This document shows, piece by piece, positions 25,657-34,272 of a stretch of 64,000 bases of DNA. The stretch's first letter is position 1. Each line of letters starts with the position of its first letter. The notes under the pieces were generated by a model that worked only from the letters and a program-made list of their open reading frames with translations, was not told the origin of the DNA and searched no databases. A program made the position numbers and the translations under genes. The DNA comes from Pseudomonas anguilliseptica (lineage in GTDB: Bacteria > Pseudomonadota > Gammaproteobacteria > Pseudomonadales > Pseudomonadaceae): assembly GCF_021375795.1 (NCBI RefSeq), contig NZ_JAEIOI010000002.1, forward strand, positions 496,001 to 560,000, read 5' to 3'.

Positions 25657-26726
25657 TGCCCACCTCCCAGCAGCCCATGGCGACTGCGCAAGCGCCGCAG
25701 CACCAGCAAAATCAGCACCGCACTCAGGCCCAGCACCAGGAAGAACAGGTACTTGGGCATGCTGTCCCACCACCAGTCGAACAGCTTGGTGTAGAGGAAG
25801 ATCACAAAAAAGCTCAGCCCGGTGTTAACCACCTCCGTCCAGTCACGACGCACACCCAGCCAGATCACCAACGCTGCCAGGATAAAGCCGGCCGACTGGT
25901 AAGCCGTTTCGATCACCTCTTCCGGCCAATCCAGGTAACTGGCCGCGCCCCAGTACGCCAGCACCAGTACCGGCAGAAATACCCCGAGCAAACCAAATAC
26001 CCGATAGATCACGGCAAAGCCATCGAAGCGGCGCTGATCAAGCAGCAGCGGCAGCACGAAGATCAGCAGCGCTGCCGGGATGAAGTTCTCCGGACGCTGG
26101 GCAAAACCCAGCCAGTAGATGCCATCCCAACTGCCAATGCGCGCCGCCACAAACGCCAGCATGCAACTGAGCCCTGCCGCCAACAGCAGCCGCGCACCAC
26201 AGGCATAGGCCAGCAGCAGCGCGTAAAGCGCCCAGGGCAGCAAGGCATTGTTTGATGGGGTGATATTGAATATCTGCCCAAGCATGACGATGTTCAGCAC
26301 GAAACAGGTAAAGGCCACCAGCGCCGCCAGCTTGCTGAAGTAGCCCGAGCTGTCGAGGCGCTGAACCCATAGCGTCAAACCGAACGAGGCGAGGCTCGCG
26401 CTCAGCAGAATCGTCACCTGGCTCCGGGTGCCGAACAATCCCCAGAACTGATAGAACAGAAAAAACACACTGGCGGCCAACGCCAGCGCGCCCAGGAACG
26501 AGGCAATGCGCATACCCAGCGACAATTGCCGGGCCTGGTTGCTGTGATCGATATCAAAAGCGCTCAGGTAGCTGTTTAACAGCTGCTGCTGATAAGCATG
26601 CAGGTTACTGCGCTGGGCATCGCTCAGGCTCAGTACCTGATCAGCCTCCAGACGCGCCAGCTCACGGTTGAACACGCCGATATCATCGGCGCGTTGTTGG
26701 GCATCACTGCGGTTTATGTTCGACAT
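25653..26726 (-). CDS. DUF2157 multi-pass membrane protein
   Basis: 357 residues. A cytoplasmic helical N-terminus of about 80 residues (RADDIGVFNRELARLEADQVL, the DUF2157 part) is followed by about ten hydrophobic spans from residue 85 onward. ATG 26726 follows AAGGA. DUF2157 proteins often precede partners such as DUF4401 or GDYXXLXY proteins; here the partner is DUF4824-like. Function unknown. Confidence 0.78.
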   Translation of the reverse strand: MSNINRSDAQQRADDIGVFNRELARLEADQVLSLSDAQRSNLHAYQQQLLNSYLSAFDIDHSNQARQLSLGMRIASFLGALALAASVFFLFYQFWGLFGTRSQVTILLSASLASFGLTLWVQRLDSSGYFSKLAALVAFTCFVLNIVMLGQIFNITPSNNALLPWALYALLLAYACGARLLLAAGLSCMLAFVAARIGSWDGIYWLGFAQRPENFIPAALLIFVLPLLLDQRRFDGFAVIYRVFGLLGVFLPVLVLAYWGAASYLDWPEEVIETAYQSAGFILAALVIWLGVRRDWTEVVNTGLSFFVIFLYTKLFDWWWDSMPKYLFFLVLGLSAVLILLVLRRLRSRHGLLGGGQ

Positions 26727-26807
26727 GGCAATCCTTGCGGCAGTACCCCAGCGTGGGCGACTCAGCACACTCTAGCGCTAAACCCTACGGCCTTCGAGGA
26801 TCGCGCC

Positions 26808-28361
26808 CTACTCCTTGCCCAGCCCATGCTGCCGCAGCTTGTTGGCGATGGTGGTGTGCGACACGCCCAGGCGTTTACCCAACTGACGGCTGCTCGGATG
26901 ATCGTGGAACAAGCGCTCCAGCACGGCTTTCTCGAAACGCCCCAGAATATCGTCCAAACCGCCCTCCACCGAGAACTCGCCCAGCGGCTGCGGGGCGCCG
27001 TAATCCGGCAGGCGGATATGTTCGCCCTTGACCGTGCCGCCATCGCACAGCGAAACAGCCTGGAACAATACGTTCTCCAACTGACGGACGTTACCCGGCC
27101 AGTGGTAATGGCTGAGTTTGTCCAGCACCTGCGGAGCCAGTTTGGGTAGCGGACAGCCAATCTGCCGGCTGGCCTGATCAAGAAAGTGCTCCACCAACGG
27201 CGGCAAACCATCCAGGCATTCACGCAGCGGCGGAATATGCAGGCTGAGCACGTTAAGGCGGTGATACAGATCCTGACGGAACTCGCCCTTGGCGCAGAGC
27301 TCGGACAGATCGACCTGGGTGGCGCAGATCACCCGCACATCCAGATAGACCTCTTCATCACTGCCGACCCGGCGGAAGCAACCGTCTTGCAGAAAACGCA
27401 GCAACTTGGCCTGTAAACGCGGGCTCATCTCGCCAACACCATCGAGGAACAGCGTGCCGCCAGCAGTCAGCTCCAACAGGCCGAGTTTGCCTTCCGGGCG
27501 CGCGCCCTCGAAAGCACCGGGGCCGTAGCCAAACAGCTCGGTTTCGGCCATGGATTCCGGCAGGCCCGCACAGTTCAGCGCCATAAACGGCGACTGCCCA
27601 CGCGGGCTGGCCAAGTGGCAAGCACGGGCCAGCAGCTCCTTGCCGGTGCCGGTCTCGCCTTCGATCAACAGCGGCGCGTCCAGCGGGGCCATACGCCGCG
27701 CCTCACGCACCACCGCAGCCATCACCTTGGAACTCTGGAAGATCGAATCGAAACCGCGCAGCTCCTGCTTGCGCACGTTGTAGATGCGCTCCCCTACACG
27801 GTCCGCGCGGTGAAGGGTCAACACCGCGCCGGCCATGGCATCGCTCTCGTCATGCTCGGTTTGCAATGGCGCGATATCAGCGAGAAACACATCGCCCTTC
27901 ACTTTCACCCGCAAGCCGTTGATCCGCGACTTGTTGGCCCGCACCAGCTCCGGCAAGTCGAAATCCTCGGCATACTGCGACAGCGGTATGCCCGGCACCT
28001 CATCCACCCGCACGCCCAACAGCTGTGCGGCGCTGCGGTTAGCGGCAACGATGCTGCCGCCCATATCAATCGACAACACCGGGAAATCCAGCGCGCCGAG
28101 CAGTGCATTCAGTTCCAGATGGCGGCGCTCGCTGGGCATCAGGCCGACACGCTTGACGCCGAATACCCCGGAAATCGCCTCAAATTTCGGCCGTAGCGAC
28201 TGGAATTGCAGGTTGATCAGGTTCGGGCAGTGCAGGTAGATGGCGTTGCCCTGCTCGCCACCGACCTCGCCACGGGCAACGTTGATGCCGTATTCGACCA
28301 GCAGGTTGAGGATGTCGCGCAGGATGCCAATTCGGTTCTGGCAGTGGACTTTGATACGCAT
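26808..28361 (-). CDS. phhR: TyrR/PhhR-family regulator of aromatic amino acid use
   Basis: 517 residues: an ACT domain (1-75, MRIKVHCQNRIGILRDILNLL), a PAS domain (about 78-190), an AAA+ domain with Walker A GETGTGKE and Walker B GGTLFLDGVGEM, and a C-terminal TyrR-type HTH (SSRQLGKRLGVSHTTIANKLRQHG). The sigma-54 contact loop reads GAFEGA (residues 282-287) rather than GAFTGA. That suggests action at sigma-70 promoters, as for E. coli TyrR. It is divergent from phhABC, its expected target. ATG 28361 was taken over an upstream TTG because the ACT domain starts there. Confidence 0.94.
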   Translation of the reverse strand: MRIKVHCQNRIGILRDILNLLVEYGINVARGEVGGEQGNAIYLHCPNLINLQFQSLRPKFEAISGVFGVKRVGLMPSERRHLELNALLGALDFPVLSIDMGGSIVAANRSAAQLLGVRVDEVPGIPLSQYAEDFDLPELVRANKSRINGLRVKVKGDVFLADIAPLQTEHDESDAMAGAVLTLHRADRVGERIYNVRKQELRGFDSIFQSSKVMAAVVREARRMAPLDAPLLIEGETGTGKELLARACHLASPRGQSPFMALNCAGLPESMAETELFGYGPGAFEGARPEGKLGLLELTAGGTLFLDGVGEMSPRLQAKLLRFLQDGCFRRVGSDEEVYLDVRVICATQVDLSELCAKGEFRQDLYHRLNVLSLHIPPLRECLDGLPPLVEHFLDQASRQIGCPLPKLAPQVLDKLSHYHWPGNVRQLENVLFQAVSLCDGGTVKGEHIRLPDYGAPQPLGEFSVEGGLDDILGRFEKAVLERLFHDHPSSRQLGKRLGVSHTTIANKLRQHGLGKE

Positions 28362-28491
28362 GGCAGGGCTCTGATCAGGCTTCTTGTTAGGCCGCAACGC
28401 GGAAAAATCGACGCAGGCGGCGGATTATTCGTCAAGAATATGTGACAGCTTAGCGCAGCAGCAAGACGATGCTTCGGCATATCGCCACGCA

Positions 28492-28509
28492 CGTAACCAT
28501 TTCTTTACG
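28492..28509. promoter_or_regulatory. TyrR/PhhR-type box
   Basis: CGTAAC-N6-TTTACG, close to the TyrR consensus TGTAAA-N6-TTTACA, in the phhR/phhA divergent region 111 bases before phhA. Confidence 0.5.
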
Positions 28510-28591
28510 AAATAACCACCCTTTCCTCCTGCACCAGACTCAGCCCTGGGCTGCATAACCGCGCGGCCTGGCGTATTCCTGAATCCAATAA

Positions 28592-28599
28592 AACAACAA
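28592..28599 (+). promoter_or_regulatory. CA-rich Hfq/Crc-type site in phhA leader
   Basis: AACAACAA matches AAnAAnAA, about ten bases upstream of the AGGAGG of phhA. phhA is a reported Crc-responsive gene in Pseudomonas; the site itself is read from sequence. Confidence 0.55.
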
Positions 28600-28619
28600 A
28601 GCACCAGCAGGAGGCAGCG

Positions 28620-29405
28620 ATGAAGAGCACGCAATACCTGGCGCGCGAACCGGATGACAGTGGCTTTATTCATTACCCGGAGGCCGAGCATCAGGTGTGG
28701 AACACCCTGATCACCCGCCAGCTCAAGGTGATCGAAGGCCGCGCCTGCCAGGAATACCTGGACGGCATCGAGCAGCTTGGTCTGCCCCATGAGCGCATCC
28801 CGCAGCTCGGCGAGATCAACCAGGTGCTGCAAGCCACTACTGGCTGGCGCGTAGCGCGGGTGCCGGCGCTGATTCCCTTCCAGACCTTCTTCGAACTGCT
28901 GGCCAGCAAGCAATTTCCGGTGGCCACTTTTATTCGCACGCCGGAGGAGTTGGACTACCTGCAGGAGCCGGACATCTTCCACGAGATCTTCGGCCACTGC
29001 CCCCTGCTGACCAACCCCTGGTTCGCCGAATTCACCCATACCTACGGCAAGCTCGGTCTGGCTGCCACTAAGGAAGAGCGCGTGTACCTGGCCCGGCTGT
29101 ACTGGCTGACTATCGAATTCGGCCTGCTCGACACCAGTCAGGGGCAACGCATTTACGGCGGCGGCATCCTTTCCTCGCCGAAAGAAACCCTGTACTGCCT
29201 GTCCGATACGCCGCAGCACCTGGCCTTCGACCCGATCGAGGCAATGCGCACGCCATATCGCATCGATATCCTGCAACCCCTGTATTTCGTCCTGCCCGAA
29301 CTCAAGCGCCTGTTCGAACTGACCCATGAAGACATCATGACCATGGTGCGTCAGGCCATGCAGCTGGGCTTGCATGCGCCGAAGTTTCCGCCGAAAGCGG
29401 CATAA
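28620..29405 (+). CDS. phhA: Phenylalanine-4-hydroxylase
   Basis: 261 residues of the short bacterial, pterin-dependent form converting Phe to Tyr. The iron ligands are visible: H121 and H126 in DIFHEIFGHCPLL and E166 in WLTIEFGLL. AGGAGG lies 6-7 bases before the ATG. It is first in phhA-phhB-phhC, divergent from phhR, with a TyrR-type box and a CA motif upstream. Confidence 0.97.
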   Translation: MKSTQYLAREPDDSGFIHYPEAEHQVWNTLITRQLKVIEGRACQEYLDGIEQLGLPHERIPQLGEINQVLQATTGWRVARVPALIPFQTFFELLASKQFPVATFIRTPEELDYLQEPDIFHEIFGHCPLLTNPWFAEFTHTYGKLGLAATKEERVYLARLYWLTIEFGLLDTSQGQRIYGGGILSSPKETLYCLSDTPQHLAFDPIEAMRTPYRIDILQPLYFVLPELKRLFELTHEDIMTMVRQAMQLGLHAPKFPPKAA

Positions 29406-29410
29406 CCTTT

Positions 29411-29436
29411 GTAGGATGGCCCGACACCCATCCTAC
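29411..29436 (+). repeat. REP-like hairpin between phhA and phhB
   Basis: GTAGGATGG-CCCGACAC-CCATCCTAC, a 9-bp perfect stem of the GTAGGATGG type that recurs in Pseudomonas spacers. It may protect the phhA mRNA or lower phhBC expression. Confidence 0.5.
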
Positions 29437-29465
29437 GGCTCACTTTTGACCCTTGGAGAATCCCC

Positions 29466-29819
29466 ATGTCCCTTGCCCAAGCCCAATGCGAAGCCTGCCG
29501 CGCCGATGCGCCGAAAGTCAGCGATGAGGAACTGGCCGTACTGATCCGCGAAATTCCGGACTGGAACATCGAAGTGCGCGGCGACCATATGGAGCTGGAG
29601 CGGGTGTACCTGTTCCGCACCTTCCGCCATGCCCTGGCCTTTACCAACGCAGTCGGCGAGATTGCCGAGGAAGTTGGCCACCATCCGGCGCTGCTTACCG
29701 AATGGGGCAAGGTTACCGTGACCTGGTGGAGCCATGAGATGCGCGGCCTGCACCGCAATGACTTCATCATGGCGGCGCGCACCGATGTACTGGCCGCCAG
29801 TGCCGAGGGTCGCAAGTGA
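29466..29819 (+). CDS. phhB: Pterin-4a-carbinolamine dehydratase
   Basis: 117 residues. It regenerates the pterin cofactor used by PhhA. Family motifs: [62 protein letters not shown], with the catalytic His-His pair in GHHP. GGAGAA is upstream. Its stop overlaps the phhC GTG. Confidence 0.95.
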   Translation: MSLAQAQCEACRADAPKVSDEELAVLIREIPDWNIEVRGDHMELERVYLFRTFRHALAFTNAVGEIAEEVGHHPALLTEWGKVTVTWWSHEMRGLHRNDFIMAARTDVLAASAEGRK

Positions 29820-31009
29820 GCCATTTCCAGAGCATCAACCGCGTACCCGGCGACCCGATTCTCGGCCTGATGGACGCCTATCGCGCAGATCGCAACCCGG
29901 CCAAGCTCGACCTCGGCGTGGGTGTGTACAAGGACGCTCAGGGCCTGACGCCAATACCGCGATCGGTAAAGCGGGCTGAGCAACGGCTGGTGGAAAGCGA
30001 AACCACCAAGAGCTATATCGGCGGCCACGGCGACCCACTGTTTGGCAGTCTGCTTAGCCAGCTTGTATTGGGTGCGGACAACCCGCTGCTGGCTGAACGT
30101 GCTGGCGCCACCCAGACTCCTGGCGGCACCGGAGCGCTGCGCCTGTGTGCGGACTTTATCGCCCACTGCCTGCCGGGCCGTGGCATCTGGCTGAGCGACC
30201 CGACCTGGCCGATCCACGAAAGCATCTTTGCGGCCGCTGGCCTGCGCGTCGGTCATTACCCCTATGTCGGCGCGGACAACCAGCTGAATGTCGAGGCGAT
30301 GATTGCCGCCCTCGCCCATGTGCCCAAAGGCGATGTGGTGCTGCTGCACGCCTGCTGCCACAACCCCACCGGCTTCGACCTCACCCCGCGTGACTGGAAG
30401 CGCGTACTTGAGGTGGTCAAAGCCCGCGAGCTGCTGCCGCTGATTGATTTCGCTTACCAGGGTTTTGGCGACGGCCTGGAGCAGGATGCCTTTGCCGTGC
30501 GCCTGTTTGCCGCCGAGTTACCTGAGCTGCTGATCACCAGTTCCTGCTCGAAGAATTTCGGCCTGTACCGCGAACGTACCGGCGCGCTGATCGTCTGCGC
30601 CGAAACGGCGACAAAGCTGCAGGATGTGCGCAGTCAGCTGGCGTTTATCGCGCGCAATCTGTGGTCCACCCCGCCAGCCCATGGCGCGGCAGTGGTCGCC
30701 AGCATCCTGGCTGACACTGAACTGTACAGTCTCTGGGTCAGCGAACTGGACGCCATGCGCCAGCGCGTTGCCAGCCTGCGCGGCGGCCTGGTCGAAGCCC
30801 TGCAGCCTTACGGCCTGAGCGAGCGTTTTGCGCATATCGCGGTGCAGCGCGGCATGTTCTCTTACACCGGCCTGTCGCCGGTGCAGGTGCAGCGCCTGCG
30901 TGATGAGTTCAGCGTGTATATGGTCGGCTCAGGTCGGGCGAATATGGCTGGGCTCGACGCCAAGCGCCTGGATCAATTGGCCAGCGCGATTGCCCGGGTA
31001 TGTAGCTGA
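29816..31009 (+). CDS. phhC: Aromatic amino acid aminotransferase
   Basis: 397 residues of a class I aminotransferase (AspC/TyrB type) converting tyrosine to 4-hydroxyphenylpyruvate, the substrate of Hpd. It has [22 protein letters not shown] near the start, the [13 protein letters not shown] segment, and the PLP lysine in [15 protein letters not shown]. The start is GTG, overlapping the phhB TGA by four bases, which implies coupling. Confidence 0.93.
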   Translation: MSHFQSINRVPGDPILGLMDAYRADRNPAKLDLGVGVYKDAQGLTPIPRSVKRAEQRLVESETTKSYIGGHGDPLFGSLLSQLVLGADNPLLAERAGATQTPGGTGALRLCADFIAHCLPGRGIWLSDPTWPIHESIFAAAGLRVGHYPYVGADNQLNVEAMIAALAHVPKGDVVLLHACCHNPTGFDLTPRDWKRVLEVVKARELLPLIDFAYQGFGDGLEQDAFAVRLFAAELPELLITSSCSKNFGLYRERTGALIVCAETATKLQDVRSQLAFIARNLWSTPPAHGAAVVASILADTELYSLWVSELDAMRQRVASLRGGLVEALQPYGLSERFAHIAVQRGMFSYTGLSPVQVQRLRDEFSVYMVGSGRANMAGLDAKRLDQLASAIARVCS

Positions 31010-31025
31010 AAAATGTAGCGCCGTA

Positions 31026-31065
31026 GCTTGAGCCAGCCAGGCAGCCATGCCTGGATGGCTCAAGC
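31026..31065. terminator. Hairpin between convergent phhC and VOC gene
   Basis: 18-base arms (GCTTGAGCCAGCCAGGCA and its complement) with one G-T pair and a 4-base loop; no T-run. It is probably a transcript end or REP-like stabiliser. Confidence 0.45.
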
Positions 31066-31073
31066 AGCAACGC

Positions 31074-31493
31074 TTAGCCCATCTGCGCATCCACATCGCA
31101 GTTGATCATCCAGCTCACTCCGAAGCGGTCGGTGAACATGGCAAAGCGCGTGGCCCAGAAGGTCTGCTGCAACTCCATCTGCACCGTGCCACCCGCCGAC
31201 AGTGCTTTGTACAAGCGCTCAGCCTCTGGCACATTGCTCACCTGCAGTGAAACTGAACAGCCCTTGATGCCTTCATACGGCATGCCGGGGAAGGTGTCAG
31301 AGGCCATCAGCAACTGATCGCCCACGGTCAGGCAAACGTGCATCACACGGTCGTGAAACGCCTCTGGCACATTGGCCGCTTCCGGGCTTTCTCCCATGCG
31401 CATCAGCTCCAGGCAACCGCCCAGGCATTCGGCGTAATAGTTAAAGGCCGCTTCGCACTGACCATCGAAAATCAAATAGGCATGGATCTTCAT
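31074..31493 (-). CDS. VOC-family (PhnB-like) protein
   Basis: 139 residues of the glyoxalase/bleomycin-resistance superfamily, PhnB-like subset: MKIHAYLIFDGQCEAAFNYYAECLGG, HDRVMHVCLTVGDQLLMASD, and a FGVSWMINCD end. ATG 31493 follows AAGGAG. The function of the family is mostly unknown. It is followed in reverse order by the YciI-like gene, with a 31-base gap, suggesting one transcript. Confidence 0.82.
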   Translation of the reverse strand: MKIHAYLIFDGQCEAAFNYYAECLGGCLELMRMGESPEAANVPEAFHDRVMHVCLTVGDQLLMASDTFPGMPYEGIKGCSVSLQVSNVPEAERLYKALSAGGTVQMELQQTFWATRFAMFTDRFGVSWMINCDVDAQMG

Positions 31494-31524
31494 CTGCACT
31501 CTCCTTAGTACGGTTCTTTGGGAT

Positions 31525-31944
31525 TTAAGATTCAAGCCGTGCGCGCAGGCGCTCTTCCTGCTCGCGCAGCTCGGGGGTAAAGGCTTCGCCGAAATCTTCG
31601 GCCGTGTAGATCTGACGAATCTCAATCTCGGAATCACTCGGCATCGGATTAGGGCAGCGTTTGACCCATTCGATGCACTCGGCCAGCGACGCTACTTCCC
31701 ATAGCCAGAAGCCTGCAACCAGCTCCTTGGTTTCGATAAAAGGGCCATCCGTGACGCTACGCTGGCTACCAGAGAACTTCACCCGCACGCCCTTGCTGCT
31801 TGGGTGCAGGCCCTCACCTGCGAGCATCACCCCGGCTTCAACCAGCTCTTCGTTGAAACGTCCCATTGCTGCCATCAGTTCCTCACTGGGCATGATGCCG
31901 GCTTCGGAATCTGCAGTTGCCTTGACCATCACCATAAAACGCAT
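31525..31944 (-). CDS. YciI-like (DGPF-domain) protein
   Basis: 139 residues. It starts MRFMVMVKATADSEAG and carries SVTDGPFIETKELVAGFWLWEVASLAECIEWVKRCP, the DGPF pattern of the YCII-related family. In other bacteria such proteins are often encoded beside ECF sigma factors and PhnB-like proteins; the PhnB-like neighbour is here but no sigma factor. Function unknown. Confidence 0.82.
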   Translation of the reverse strand: MRFMVMVKATADSEAGIMPSEELMAAMGRFNEELVEAGVMLAGEGLHPSSKGVRVKFSGSQRSVTDGPFIETKELVAGFWLWEVASLAECIEWVKRCPNPMPSDSEIEIRQIYTAEDFGEAFTPELREQEERLRARLES

Positions 31945-32128
31945 GCGTTTGTCCTCGTTTGACCGTCCGTTGATCAGCCTACTGCTGTGGCTTTGTTCAG
32001 GCCCTTGTAGTGGCAGACCGCAAACCCAAGGCTGGGTTCTATAAAGTAGTCGAACGGCAAAGTGGCAAATCGACAGGCGTATGAGAAATTTCGAATTAGA
32101 TCCAGATCAAGTGATGGCAATAACAAGG

Positions 32129-32192
32129 CAGGAGCGGCCCGGGCCGCGATATTGCTCTGGTTGCTTCAATTCGCGGGCAAGCCCGCTCCTAC
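32129..32192. repeat. REP-like inverted pair
   Basis: GGAGCGGCCCGGGCCGCGA (32131-32149) and an inverted TCGCGGGCAAGCCCGCTCCTAC (32171-32192). The second arm is the classic REP sequence of fluorescent pseudomonads. It lies in a 264-base gap that otherwise holds the YciI gene promoter side. Confidence 0.65.
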
Positions 32193-32208
32193 ACGAGTAG
32201 CAAAACAC

Positions 32209-33111
32209 TTAGCGCAACTGCGCAGGCTCGGCTAACTGACTGCTCAGGTAATCGAGAAAGCAGATAATGCGCGACGCCAGCGCAGTGTTGCGGTAATACA
32301 CCGCATGAATCGGCTGACGCACCTCGACGGTATCGCGCGCCAGCAGTTGCACCAAGTCACCACTGGCGCGGTCGGCGGCGGTCATAAAGTCCGCCAGGCA
32401 AACGATCCCTCCACCATTTAATGCCAGCTGACGTAAGGTTTCACCGCTGGAGGCGCTAAGGCTCGGGCTGATGCTGTAGCTGTCCCCCTGAGCATGGCGC
32501 AACGGCCACTGGTTAAGGCTGTCGGGCTGGGTAAAGCCAAGCAGGCTATGCCCGCTCAGTTGCTCCACGTTTTTCGGCGTGCCGCGGGTACTGAGATAAG
32601 TCGGGCTGGCGAGAATGCGCAGGCGATTGCTGCCCAGTGACCGCGCATGCAGGGTGGAGTCACGCAGCGAACCGATGCGAATGGCCACATCGGTACGTTG
32701 CTCCAGCAAGTCGATAATCTGGTCGCTGCTGTGCAACTCCAGCTGAATATCCGGGTACTGCGCCCGAAAACCCGCCACCAGCGGCACGACCACATGCAAC
32801 ATAAACGGCGCAGCAGCATTGACCCGCAAACGCCCGGCAGGCTTCTGCCGGCGCACCTTCATCTGCTCTTCGGCGCTTTCCACCGCATCGAGAATCTTGC
32901 GCGCCTGAACCAGAAAGGCCCGGCCCTCCTCGGTCAGCTCCAAACGCCGCGTGGTGCGGCGCAGCAAGGTGACATCGAGCTTTTCTTCCAGCCGGCTAAG
33001 CGCGCGGCTGACACCAGAGGCCGTCTGTGTCAGTTGTTCGGCAGCAGCACTGATCGAGCCACTGTCCACCACGCTGACAAAAGCCAGCAGTTCATCGAGG
33101 GTCGTTTTCAT
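32209..33111 (-). CDS. LysR-family transcriptional regulator
   Basis: 300 residues. An N-terminal winged HTH (ELLAFVSVVDSGSISAAAEQLTQTASGVSRALSRLEEKLDVTLLRRTTRRLELTEEG) is followed by a LysR co-inducer domain (RLRVNAAAPFMLHVVVPLVAGFRAQYPDIQLEL, CLADFMTAADRASGDLVQLL). It belongs to the DsdC/AaeR-like subgroup with 'RRTTR-LELTEEGRAF'. No divergent target gene is adjacent, so its regulon is unclear. Confidence 0.85.
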   Translation of the reverse strand: MKTTLDELLAFVSVVDSGSISAAAEQLTQTASGVSRALSRLEEKLDVTLLRRTTRRLELTEEGRAFLVQARKILDAVESAEEQMKVRRQKPAGRLRVNAAAPFMLHVVVPLVAGFRAQYPDIQLELHSSDQIIDLLEQRTDVAIRIGSLRDSTLHARSLGSNRLRILASPTYLSTRGTPKNVEQLSGHSLLGFTQPDSLNQWPLRHAQGDSYSISPSLSASSGETLRQLALNGGGIVCLADFMTAADRASGDLVQLLARDTVEVRQPIHAVYYRNTALASRIICFLDYLSSQLAEPAQLR

Positions 33112-33196
33112 TTGTGCATAGTAGTCAAATATGCCGCTCAGAAAACTCTATCTACTTCATGAATAACCAAGGCCCGGAACGGCCACACAGCAGTTG

Positions 33197-33610
33197 CTAG
33201 AAATCGACCTTGCCACGCCCCGCCTTGATTGTGCCGCGAATACTCTTGCCTTCCAGGCGACGCTTTTTCGAGCCCAGGGTCGGTTTGGTCGGGCGGCGGG
33301 CTTTCTCGGTTTTCGCGGCGCTGCGAATCAACTCGGCCAAACGCTCTAGGGCATCGCTCCGGTTCTGCTCTTGGGTGCGGTACTGCTGCGCTTTGATAAT
33401 CACCACCCCACCCGCAGTGATGCGGCTATCGCGCAGCGCCAGCAGCCGCTCCTTGTAGAACGGCGGCAAGCTGGACGCCTGTATATCGAAGCGCAGGTGT
33501 ACGGCACTGGAGACCTTGTTGACGTTCTGCCCGCCCGCGCCCTGGGCACGGATGGCGGTCAGTTCGACTTCATCGTCTGGGAGATGAACACTGTTGGAAA
33601 TAATCAGCAT
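33197..33610 (-). CDS. arfB: Alternative ribosome-rescue factor ArfB
   Basis: 137 residues of a peptidyl-tRNA hydrolase of the class I release-factor type, freeing ribosomes stalled on non-stop mRNA. The catalytic GGQ is in RAQGAGGQNVNKVSSAVHLRFD. The basic C-terminal tail (RPTKPTLGSKKRRLEGKSIRGTIKAGRGK) is the part that enters the mRNA channel. ATG 33610 (MLIISNSV) is chosen; the longer in-frame extension is unlike the family. Confidence 0.92.
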   Translation of the reverse strand: MLIISNSVHLPDDEVELTAIRAQGAGGQNVNKVSSAVHLRFDIQASSLPPFYKERLLALRDSRITAGGVVIIKAQQYRTQEQNRSDALERLAELIRSAAKTEKARRPTKPTLGSKKRRLEGKSIRGTIKAGRGKVDF

Positions 33611-33759
33611 GCGGTACGGCTTCACGAATAGCGAAGGCACAGGATACCGCGCCGATGTGCCGTACCGGCATTTGAAAAGCCGGTAAGCACCCACCTAAAG
33701 AACCATGGGCAAAAACAGACTGCATAGGGTTTGCAGCGATCCCTGCAACCCCCTCACGG

Positions 33760-34272
33760 CTACCCTCGGCGACGGAATAACGGCCGCGGTTCAATCGCCG
33801 AACGACCATACAACACGCCCATGCCCCTCAAACCTTTGAGTGCATCTTCTACGGATTTGTCTGCGCGCACGGCAAACGCATCGAAACCACACTGGCGCAT
33901 GTGGCTGAGCTGATCACGCAGCACATCACCCACCGCCCGCAATTCGCCACGCCAGCCAAACCGGGTACGCAGCAGATACGCCTGACTGTAACCACGCCCA
34001 TCACGGAAACTCGGAAAGTCGATACCAATCAGCGGTACTACTGCCAGATAAGGCTCTACGCTCGCCACCTCATCGTCCGGTGCCAGGCAAATGCCGTCGA
34101 GGCTGAAACGTTCACCGCACAGGGTTGCGTCGTCCTGTCGCTCCAACCACATGCGCCAAGGCAGAATCAGCGGACCAGCGAGTCGTGGCTCCGTGCTATC
34201 CAGCAGCAGGTTCCATGGGTCGTTGTCGAGGATGCTCGGCACGCCGTTGACCAGTTTGATCAGGTTCTTCAT
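33760..34272 (-). CDS. DUF934 protein linked to sulfite reductase
   Basis: 170 residues. DUF934 features: DDEVASVEPYLAVVPLIGIDFPSFRDGRGYSQAYLLRTRFGWRGELRAVGDVLRDQLSHMRQCGFDAF. It follows cysI with an ATGA overlap (34269-34272), the standard arrangement in Pseudomonas. It probably helps sulfite reductase, perhaps in electron delivery or assembly, but the mechanism is not known. Confidence 0.9.
   Translation of the reverse strand: MKNLIKLVNGVPSILDNDPWNLLLDSTEPRLAGPLILPWRMWLERQDDATLCGERFSLDGICLAPDDEVASVEPYLAVVPLIGIDFPSFRDGRGYSQAYLLRTRFGWRGELRAVGDVLRDQLSHMRQCGFDAFAVRADKSVEDALKGLRGMGVLYGRSAIEPRPLFRRRG

Noticed and set aside
28510..28619. Sigma-54 (-24/-12) promoter for phhA
   Set aside because: PhhR belongs to a family with sigma-54-type AAA domains, so I looked for GG-N10-GC with TTGC. 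No match was convincing, and the GAFEGA loop argues against it.
33664..33686. TACCGGC / GCCGGTA hairpin as terminator of cysI-DUF934
   Set aside because: Stem of only 7 bp and no T-run on either strand.
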